A stretch of 64,000 nucleotides of DNA from CAG-1782 sp964418255 (GTDB lineage Bacteria; Bacillota; Clostridia; Christensenellales; DTU072), in the NCBI GenBank assembly GCA_964418255.1, contig CAYQKV010000006.1, forward strand, positions 1 to 64,000, read 5' to 3'. How positions within the stretch are numbered: the first letter of the stretch is position 1; each line of letters begins with the position of its first letter. The notes under the pieces are model-generated. The model worked only from the letters and a program-made list of their open reading frames with translations, did not search any database and was not told where the DNA came from. Below, piece by piece: positions 57,509 to 64,000 of the stretch. The translations under genes and the position numbers were made by a program.

Positions 57509-59440
57509 GTGAAGAAGAAAAACGTAAGCGGTATCGGCGGACAAGCGGTGCTTGAAGGCGTGATGATGCGCGGGAAAAATTCTATGGCAATCGCGGTGAG
57601 AAACACCGACGGCGAAATAGAAATCGAATCCGAACGCCTTAATCAGTCGGAAAGACGAAAGAAAATCTCCAAAATTCCCGTGCTTCGCGGCGCGGTGAGT
57701 TTCTTCGAGTCTTTCGTTTCCGGATTGAAAATAACGATGAAAGCAAGCGAAGTCTTCGGAGACACCGAAGAAGCGCCGTCTAAGTTCGAAAAATGGCTTG
57801 CGAAAACTTTCAAAATCGACATAATGAACGTCGTGCTCGCCGTAGGCGGCATACTCGGCGTTCTGCTTGCCGTAGCGCTGTTTATAGTCCTGCCGCAGAT
57901 TGCCGCGTTGGGAATTTTCGCGGGAGCGGGACTGCTTGAAGTCGACTTTGCCGCAGGCGCGTGGAACGCGTTCAAAACGTCTACGCAGGGACTGGGGTTC
58001 GGCTGGAATATGCTCTACGAAGTGATAAGAGGACTGGTGAGAATAATTATTTTCGTCGGATATATCGCGCTCGTAAGTCTGATGAAAGACGTAAAACGCC
58101 TGTTTATGTACCACGGCGCGGAACATAAAGTGATTTCCTGCTACGAAGCGGAACTTCCGCTTACGGTGGAAAACGCGAAAAAAATGTCGACGAAACACGA
58201 CAGATGCGGCACCACGTTTATGTTCATTGTTATGATAGTAAGTATGCTGTTCTTTACAGTCGTGCCCGTATCTATGATAGACGTGGGAAACGGGTTTCTT
58301 ACCTTTATCGTGCAACTTCTGATAAGACTCGCGCTCATCCCCGTAGTGGCGGGCGTTTCGTACGAATTTTTGAAACTTTTCGCTAAGTACGACAATATTT
58401 TTACGCGCGTTTGCAAGGCGCCCGGACTGTGGCTTCAACGGCTTACGACGAAAGAACCCGACGAAAAAATGCTCGAAGTATCGATAGCCGCGTTCAACGA
58501 AGTGCTGGAATTAGAGAAAAACCCCGAATACCCGACGAAAAAATTCGTCACGCTTACAACCGTGGAAAAAGCGGTTTCGGTGACGGAAAAGATACTCGGC
58601 GAAGGGAAAAAACACGAGGCGGAACTGATTGCTATGACGGTAATCGGAGCGAATACGAAAAGCGAACTGTACGACGGCAGAAGAATGACGAAACAACAGT
58701 TCGAGGACTGTAAAAAATATGCGCAGAACCGCCTTACGGGCGCGCCGCTTCAATACGTCCTCGGAAAAACCTGCTTTTACGGTCTGGATTTCCGAACCGA
58801 TACCCGCGCGCTTATTCCGAGGTTCGATACCGAATTTCTTGCCGAAGAAACGGTTAAAAAGATAAACGAGAGAAAGGAAGAAACGGGAAAAACGCCGACG
58901 GTGCTCGATTTGTGCACGGGGAGCGGTTGCGTGGCGATTGCGGCGAAAAAGAACGCCGAGTGCGAAATGACGGCGACCGACGTAAGCAGGGAAGCGATAG
59001 AACTCGCAAAGGAAAACGCGGGCGCAAACGGCGTAGGAATAGAGTTCTTAGCCGGAAGTTTGTTTATGCCCGTAAGAAAACGCCGTTTCGATATTATAGT
59101 TTCCAACCCGCCGTACATTCCGTCGGGGGATATAGCGGGGCTTGATAAGGAAGTGAAAGATTACGAACCCCGTCTTGCGCTGGACGGCGGACAGGACGGA
59201 CTGGATTTTTACCGCGATATATGCGCGTCGGTAAAGAAACACTTGAAAAACGGCGGAAGAGTGATTTTCGAAGTCGGGCAGGGACAGGCGGAAGCGGTCG
59301 CGGAAATGCTCGAAGGGTTCGAGGTTAAGTTTATAGAAGATTATAACAATCCTCCCGTCAAACGCGTGGTAAGCGCGCGGCTCATTGAAGAAGTCGAAGA
59401 AGAGGACGCGGAAGAAAGCGAAGAAGAAAAAAATAATTAA
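57509..59440 (+). CDS. prmC: DUF1385 membrane protein fused to PrmC methyltransferase
   Basis: One open frame of 643 residues. Residues 1-330 are a DUF1385 (YqhQ) protein: GIGGQAVLEGVMMRGKNSMA, membrane helices, GAEHKVISCYE and STKHDRCGTTFMF. From about 344 a PrmC domain begins (TVEKAVSVTEKILGEGKKHE), with IPRFDTEFLAEE, LDLCTGSGCVAIA (SAM motif I), and the catalytic NPPY (533-536). PrmC methylates the Gln of the GGQ motif in release factors, and the RF1 gene prfA follows 15 bp later. In other Clostridia the two parts are neighbouring genes. The C-terminal end is a run of acidic residues. Start is GTG 57509 with GGAG 6 nt upstream. No stop or frameshift separates the parts. Confidence 0.9.
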   Translation: MKKKNVSGIGGQAVLEGVMMRGKNSMAIAVRNTDGEIEIESERLNQSERRKKISKIPVLRGAVSFFESFVSGLKITMKASEVFGDTEEAPSKFEKWLAKTFKIDIMNVVLAVGGILGVLLAVALFIVLPQIAALGIFAGAGLLEVDFAAGAWNAFKTSTQGLGFGWNMLYEVIRGLVRIIIFVGYIALVSLMKDVKRLFMYHGAEHKVISCYEAELPLTVENAKKMSTKHDRCGTTFMFIVMIVSMLFFTVVPVSMIDVGNGFLTFIVQLLIRLALIPVVAGVSYEFLKLFAKYDNIFTRVCKAPGLWLQRLTTKEPDEKMLEVSIAAFNEVLELEKNPEYPTKKFVTLTTVEKAVSVTEKILGEGKKHEAELIAMTVIGANTKSELYDGRRMTKQQFEDCKKYAQNRLTGAPLQYVLGKTCFYGLDFRTDTRALIPRFDTEFLAEETVKKINERKEETGKTPTVLDLCTGSGCVAIAAKKNAECEMTATDVSREAIELAKENAGANGVGIEFLAGSLFMPVRKRRFDIIVSNPPYIPSGDIAGLDKEVKDYEPRLALDGGQDGLDFYRDICASVKKHLKNGGRVIFEVGQGQAEAVAEMLEGFEVKFIEDYNNPPVKRVVSARLIEEVEEEDAEESEEEKNN

Positions 59441-59455
59441 CAGGGTCGGATAGAT

Positions 59456-60526
59456 ATGTTTGAAAGATTAGAGAAAATGAGACTGAGGTACGCGGAACTG
59501 AGCGAACTTATCGGCAAACCCGAAATCGTAGCGAGACGGGAAGAATGGCAGAAACTCGTCAAAGAGCACGCCGCGCTCGAACCCGTGGTAAACGAATACG
59601 AAAATTATCTCCGTCTCGAAAAAGAGATGAGCGAATGTAAAGATATGATGGATATGGGCGAAAAGGACATCAAAGAACTCGCCGAAGCCGAATATTACGA
59701 ACTGAGGGACAAAAAAGACGAGCTCGTAGGGAAAATAAAAATTATGCTGTTGCCCAAAGACCCGATGGACGAAAAGAACGTCATTATAGAAATACGCGCG
59801 GGCGCGGGCGGGGAAGAAGCGAGCCTTTTCGGAATGGATTTACTGAGAATGTACCATAGATACGCCGAAAGAAACAGATGGAAAATCGAGGACGTGGACA
59901 TAAACGAAACCGAACTCGGCGGCATTAAGGAAGCGACGTTTATGATAAAAGGACACGGCGCGTACAGTAAGATGAAATACGAAAGCGGAGTGCACAGAGT
60001 ACAGAGAGTGCCCGAAACCGAATCGCAGGGAAGAGTGCATACCTCGACGATAACGGTGGCGGTTCTGCCCGAAGCGGAAGAGGTCGATTTCGAGATAAAC
60101 GAAAAAGATTTGAAAATAGACACCTACCGAAGCGGCGGCGCGGGAGGACAGCACATAAACAAGACCGACAGCGCGGTGAGAATGACCCACCTTCCTACGG
60201 GCATAGTCGTATCCTGCCAGGACGAAAGAAGCCAGATTAAAAACAGGGAAAAAGCTATGCGCGTTCTTAAAAGCAGACTGTACGATTTCTATCAGAGCCA
60301 GAAAGACGCGGAATACGCGGAAAACAGAAGAACGCAGGTAGGGACGGGAGACAGAAGCGAACGTATAAGAACGTATAACTTCCCGCAAGGAAGAGTGACC
60401 GACCACAGAATAAATATGACGATTTACAGTCTGCCCGCCTTCCTCGACGGAGATATGTTTCAGATGATAGAAGCGCTCGCGCTCGCAGACCAGAACGCGA
60501 AGTTAAGCAAAATGGAAGAGAAATAA
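59456..60526 (+). CDS. prfA: Peptide chain release factor 1
   Basis: A 356-residue RF1: N-terminal coiled region, the codon-recognition P-x-T as PET in RVPETESQGRVHTS, and the catalytic GGQ in RSGGAGGQHINKTDSAVR. RF1 (PxT) rather than RF2 (SPF) reads UAA and UAG. It directly follows the prmC part of the fusion gene, whose product methylates its GGQ. Length is normal. Confidence 0.97.
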   Translation: MFERLEKMRLRYAELSELIGKPEIVARREEWQKLVKEHAALEPVVNEYENYLRLEKEMSECKDMMDMGEKDIKELAEAEYYELRDKKDELVGKIKIMLLPKDPMDEKNVIIEIRAGAGGEEASLFGMDLLRMYHRYAERNRWKIEDVDINETELGGIKEATFMIKGHGAYSKMKYESGVHRVQRVPETESQGRVHTSTITVAVLPEAEEVDFEINEKDLKIDTYRSGGAGGQHINKTDSAVRMTHLPTGIVVSCQDERSQIKNREKAMRVLKSRLYDFYQSQKDAEYAENRRTQVGTGDRSERIRTYNFPQGRVTDHRINMTIYSLPAFLDGDMFQMIEALALADQNAKLSKMEEK

Positions 60527-60540
60527 ACAGGAGATAAAAA

Positions 60541-61965
60541 ATGAGCAACCACGAAGTAACGAACGAGGTCTACCTAAGCCCGTCGCATCATATTCTCGAA
60601 GAACACAGCTATAACTATACGTTGCAGGACGTGGACGAACCGCAACTTTTCCGCAACTTTTTCGACTATACGTCCATACCGAAAGTCGCGTTCAACTTCC
60701 GTAACGTCCCGATGAGCTGTCCGGAAGAAATCTGGATAACGGATACTACCTTCCGCGACGGACAACAGTCCCGCTCGCCTTATACCGTCGAACAGATAGT
60801 AGACCTTTTCAAAATGTTGCATAAACTGGGCGGAGAGAAAGGAATTATACGGCAGAGCGAATTTTTCTTGTACAGCGAAAAAGACAGAAAAGCGGTGGAA
60901 AGGTGCCAGGAACTCGGTTATGAGTTCCCCGAAGTGACGAGTTGGATACGCGCAAACGAAAAAGATTTCGGGCTTGTCAAAGAGATGGGCGTTAAAGAAA
61001 CGGGCGTGCTCGTAAGCTGCTCGGACTACCATATTTTCAAAAAAATGAACCTTACGAGACGGCAGGCGCTCGATAAATATCTCGGAATAATCAAAGCCGC
61101 GCTGGACGCGGGGATAAGACCGAGATGCCATTTCGAAGACATTACGAGAGCGGACTATTACGGTTTCGTAGTGCCGTTCGCGTGCGAACTCAAAAAACTT
61201 ATGGACGAAACGGGAATTCCGATAAAAATCCGTTGCTGCGACACGCTCGGATACGGAATTACATACCCGGGCGTCGCACTCCCTCGAAGCGTACAGGGAA
61301 TAATTTACGGACTCAAACACTACGCGGAGATACCGTCGTCGCTTATAGAATGGCACGGACACAACGATTTTTACAAAGCGGTGGTAAACGCGAGTTCGGC
61401 GTGGCTGTACGGAGCGAGCGGGGTAAACTGTTCTTTGCTCGGAATAGGAGAAAGAACGGGAAACTGCCCGTTGGAAGCGATGGTAATAGAATACGCGTCG
61501 ATAAAAGGCACGACGGACGGAATGGATTTGAGCGTGATAACAGACATCGCGGAGTATTTCGAAAAGGAAATCGGGTATACGATTCCGCCGAGCACGCCGT
61601 TCGTCGGAAAGAATTTCAACACGACGAGAGCGGGAATTCACGCGGACGGACTGCTTAAAGACGAAGAAATTTACAATATATTCGATACGGAAACCTTGCT
61701 TAAAAGAAAAGTCGCGGTCGCGGTGGACAGCCACAGCGGACTTGCGGGAATTGCGTACTGGATAAACACCTATTTCAAATTGAACGACGAACTCAAAGTG
61801 GACAAGAAAGACGAAATCGTCGGGAAAATCAAAGAAAAGGTGGACGAAGAGTATAAGGGCGGAAGAACCACCGCTATGAGCGATTATGAATTGAAAGAAA
61901 TAATGAAAGCAATCGACATAGAGTTTTACCGCAAACTGAAATACATAGCCGAAGGCGTAAAATAG
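60541..61965 (+). CDS. HMGL-like synthase, probably Re-citrate synthase
   Basis: A 474-residue DRE-TIM metallolyase family protein: ITDTTFRDGQQSRSPYTVEQ (metal and substrate motif), EWHGHNDFYKAVVNAS with the metal-binding His pair, GIGERTGNCPLEAM. The N-terminal extension and GIHADGLLKDEEIYNIFDTE are typical of the clostridial group related to isopropylmalate and homocitrate synthases that contains Re-citrate synthase. That enzyme makes citrate from acetyl-CoA and oxaloacetate in anaerobes lacking ordinary citrate synthase. Homocitrate or 2-isopropylmalate synthase activity cannot be ruled out by sequence alone. AGGAG precedes ATG 60541, 14 bp after prfA. Confidence 0.75.
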   Translation: MSNHEVTNEVYLSPSHHILEEHSYNYTLQDVDEPQLFRNFFDYTSIPKVAFNFRNVPMSCPEEIWITDTTFRDGQQSRSPYTVEQIVDLFKMLHKLGGEKGIIRQSEFFLYSEKDRKAVERCQELGYEFPEVTSWIRANEKDFGLVKEMGVKETGVLVSCSDYHIFKKMNLTRRQALDKYLGIIKAALDAGIRPRCHFEDITRADYYGFVVPFACELKKLMDETGIPIKIRCCDTLGYGITYPGVALPRSVQGIIYGLKHYAEIPSSLIEWHGHNDFYKAVVNASSAWLYGASGVNCSLLGIGERTGNCPLEAMVIEYASIKGTTDGMDLSVITDIAEYFEKEIGYTIPPSTPFVGKNFNTTRAGIHADGLLKDEEIYNIFDTETLLKRKVAVAVDSHSGLAGIAYWINTYFKLNDELKVDKKDEIVGKIKEKVDEEYKGGRTTAMSDYELKEIMKAIDIEFYRKLKYIAEGVK

Positions 61966-61978
61966 GGCGAAACGGTAC

Positions 61979-62007
61979 TTGTTTTAATCGGCGGGATATG
62001 CTACAAT
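61979..62007 (+). promoter_or_regulatory. Promoter of the P-loop protein and thrC
   Basis: TTGTTT (61979-61984), 17 nt, TACAAT (62002-62007), followed by AAAGGAG before ATG 62048. Confidence 0.7.
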
Positions 62008-62047
62008 TAAATCAATAAAATAATTTTTTCTATAAAGGAGAAAAATA

Positions 62048-62464
62048 ATGATAAAAATCATCGACGGTGCGAAAGGCACGGGCAAAACGAAAAAAATCAT
62101 CGACTTATCGACTGCGGCGTTGGAAGAAAGAAAGGGAGACGCGGTTTTCCTCTCCACGACGACGAGATACAGAACGGAAATCAAACCTCAGATTAAGTTC
62201 ATCGACGCGAAAGCCGAGGGAATCGACGGAAAAGATATGCTGTTCGGTTTCATAAAAGGTATGCTCGCCGCAAACTACGATATCGAATATATCTTTATCG
62301 ACGGCGTGTATAAAATTATGGGCGTGGAAATCGACAGTCCCGAAATGGCGGAACTGTTTATGTTGCTCGATAAAATCGAGGAAAACTCCGACGTCAACTT
62401 CATCCTTACGATAAGCTGCGACAGGGAAAAACTTCCTTCGTTTATCGCGAAATACATTGCGTAA
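62048..62464 (+). CDS. Small P-loop NTPase of unknown function
   Basis: A 138-residue protein with a Walker A motif IDGAKGTGKTKKIIDL at residues 4-19 and a Walker-B-like YIFIDGV, then LTISCDREKLPSF. It is a reduced P-loop domain without a recognised partner domain. Similar short proteins are common but unnamed in Clostridia as far as I recall. 18 bp separate it from thrC, so the two are probably co-transcribed. Confidence 0.75.
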   Translation: MIKIIDGAKGTGKTKKIIDLSTAALEERKGDAVFLSTTTRYRTEIKPQIKFIDAKAEGIDGKDMLFGFIKGMLAANYDIEYIFIDGVYKIMGVEIDSPEMAELFMLLDKIEENSDVNFILTISCDREKLPSFIAKYIA

Positions 62465-62482
62465 CCGACGGGAGGAAAACCG

Positions 62483-63958
62483 ATGGAATTTTATTCGACC
62501 CGAGGAGAGGGTCCGGTAAGCGGCGCGCGCGCGATAGTAAACGGCATCGCGGGCGACGGCGGTCTTTACGTTCCGTCCGAATTCCCCGCCGTTTCCGAAG
62601 AAGAACTTCGCGATATGGCGGAACTCGAATATCCGGAAAGAGCGGCGTATATCCTCGGCAAATATCTTACGGAGTTCACTTACGAAGAACTCCTTTCGTA
62701 TACGAAAAAAGCGTACGACCGTTTCGACGGATACCCCGCGCCCCTTACCAAAGTGGACGACGGCGTGTATATAATGGAACTGTGGCACGGTCCGACTTAC
62801 GCGTTCAAAGACATCGCGCTCACCCTTCTTCCGCACCTTCTTACCGGAAGCAAAAAGAAAGAGGGCGTCGATAAAAAAACGCTTATTCTGGTAGCGACGA
62901 GCGGAGATACGGGAAAAGCCGCGCTCGAAGGGTTCAAAGACGTGGAAGATACGGAAATCGTGGTGCTTTACCCGTCCGAGGGCGTAAGCGATATGCAGAA
63001 ATTGCAGATGGTTACCACCGACGGAAAAAACACCCACGTCATCGGAATAAAAGGCAACTTCGACGACGCGCAGACCGCGGTGAAAAAGATTTTCACGAGC
63101 GAAGAAATGAAAAAGAAGTTCGCGGAAAAAGGTTACGAACTAAGCAGCGCGAATTCGATTAACTTCGGCAGGCTCGCGCCGCAAATCGTGTACTATTTCA
63201 GTTCTTACCTCGATTTACTGTCCGAAGGGGAAATAGAACCCGGAGAAAAGGTGGATTTCGTCGTGCCGAGCGGCAACTTCGGAAATATCCTCGCGGGATA
63301 TTACGCGAAAAGAATGGGTCTTCCCATAAAACAACTCATCGTCGCAAGCAACGTAAACAACGTGCTTACCGAATTTTTCGACACGGGAGTTTATAACGCG
63401 AAAAGAACGTTCCATAAGACGATGAGCCCGTCTATGGATATACTCGTAAGCAGCAACCTCGAAAGACTCGTTTACGAAATGTTAAATAGAGAAAGCGACA
63501 AGGTTACCGACCTTATGAAAGAACTTTCGACGGAAGGAAGTTATTCGGTAGACGAAGACACGTTGTACGACGCCGCGCCCGAATTTTTGGGGTATTACAG
63601 CACGGAAGAAGAGACCAAAGAAGTCATCGGAAACGTGTTCGACGAATACGGATATTTGCTCGACCCGCATACGGCGGTGGCGGTAAGCGCGTATTTCAAG
63701 TTTATGAACGAAGCGTACGACGACGCGCCCGCGATAGTGCTCAGTACGGCTAACCCGTATAAGTTCCCGCAGAGCGTGCTCGAAGCGGTTTCGGAAACCA
63801 AAGAAACCGACGCGTTCAAAGCGGTGAAGAAACTCGAATTTGCTACGGGAGCGGAAATTCCCGACGGAATAGCGAATTTGAAGGAAAAACCCGTGTTGCA
63901 CGACCTCGTCGTGGATAAGGACGACATAGCCGAAGCGGTGCTCGCGGCGATAAAATAA
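62483..63958 (+). CDS. thrC: Threonine synthase
   Basis: A 491-residue PLP enzyme converting O-phosphohomoserine to threonine. Signatures: STRGEGPVSGARAIVNGI-like start, LWHGPTYAFKDIALTLLPHL containing the PLP-binding Lys, LVATSGDTGKAALEGFK, and VPSGNFGNILAGYYAKRMGL. GGAGG precedes ATG 62483. The following gene may be another step of the pathway. Confidence 0.95.
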   Translation: MEFYSTRGEGPVSGARAIVNGIAGDGGLYVPSEFPAVSEEELRDMAELEYPERAAYILGKYLTEFTYEELLSYTKKAYDRFDGYPAPLTKVDDGVYIMELWHGPTYAFKDIALTLLPHLLTGSKKKEGVDKKTLILVATSGDTGKAALEGFKDVEDTEIVVLYPSEGVSDMQKLQMVTTDGKNTHVIGIKGNFDDAQTAVKKIFTSEEMKKKFAEKGYELSSANSINFGRLAPQIVYYFSSYLDLLSEGEIEPGEKVDFVVPSGNFGNILAGYYAKRMGLPIKQLIVASNVNNVLTEFFDTGVYNAKRTFHKTMSPSMDILVSSNLERLVYEMLNRESDKVTDLMKELSTEGSYSVDEDTLYDAAPEFLGYYSTEEETKEVIGNVFDEYGYLLDPHTAVAVSAYFKFMNEAYDDAPAIVLSTANPYKFPQSVLEAVSETKETDAFKAVKKLEFATGAEIPDGIANLKEKPVLHDLVVDKDDIAEAVLAAIK

Positions 63959-63987
63959 AACCGAGAATAAACGGATAAAGGATAAAT

Positions 63988-64000
63988 ATGATAGGCGATA
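63988..64000 (+). CDS. Start of a further gene, cut by the window
   Basis: ATG 63988 follows AAAGGA by 5 nt and reads MIGD before the sequence ends. It lies 29 bp after thrC in the same direction; homoserine kinase or homoserine dehydrogenase are common neighbours, but nothing here shows which. Confidence 0.4.

Overview
The window looks like chromosomal DNA of an uncultured, probably anaerobic clostridial Firmicute. The evidence is a four-subunit 2-oxoacid:ferredoxin oxidoreductase, GTP-type PEP carboxykinase, a Re-citrate-synthase-like protein, the rplU-prp-rpmA operon with a Prp-cleavable L27 N-terminus, spmA/spmB and spoVB homologues, and riboswitches of the Mn2+, tetrahydrofolate and cobalamin classes. 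A gut clade such as the Christensenellales is my guess only, from gene style and from the 'KGREPLANL' intergenic repeats. No phage structural genes, integrase, transposase, CRISPR array, rRNA or tRNA were found.

Layout. 1-4.2 kb: end of a BspA-like LRR protein, a DUF1614-like membrane protein and the vor operon. 4.2-6.8 kb: an AT-rich accessory island (XRE repressor with two palindromic operators, a divergent unknown gene, a Big2 lipoprotein broken at a C7 tract) flanked by oppositely oriented copies of a multi-hairpin repeat. 6.8-16.6 kb: a Mn2+-riboswitch-controlled cation exchanger, pckG overlapping trkA-trkH, the L21/Prp/L27 operon, an OGG1-like glycosylase, a NYN protein and minDE. 17-20.5 kb: mnmA, spoVB and a THF-riboswitch folT. 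20.8-25.6 kb: one 1582-residue protein made of two GH2 beta-galactosidase-like halves that both appear catalytically dead. 25.7-31.2 kb: a ferritin-like protein, an auto-inhibited Fic protein and a ppx-maf-mreB-like operon. 31.2-38.9 kb: tandem repeats, a MacB-like ABC transporter, a GT-C-like membrane protein and a cobalamin-riboswitch DUF4430/ECF uptake operon. 39-44.5 kb: an acyltransferase, fba, trmN-rsmI and spmA-spmB. 44.7-54.6 kb: a 3296-residue BspA-like surface lipoprotein. 54.6-64 kb: a zinc-site-less MDR protein, murC, rpmE, a DUF1385-PrmC fusion, prfA, the Re-citrate-synthase-like gene, a small P-loop protein, thrC and the start of another gene.

The most unusual signals are non-coding. 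A composite intergenic repeat (here 'R'; six copies) is built from four or five consecutive hairpins that are swapped as modules between copies and sits mostly between convergent genes. A second element ('E') keeps a GTAC-CGWC-GTAC apical hairpin while its basal stem changes in a compensatory way. One R copy lies inside the loop of another hairpin, as expected of nested insertion. Seven genes have a -10 box only 5-7 nt before ATG and no Shine-Dalgarno sequence, suggesting leaderless transcripts. I did not find one large new multi-gene system; the best candidates for undescribed biology are the R and E elements, the 4.4-6.6 kb island and the duplicated inactive GH2 protein.
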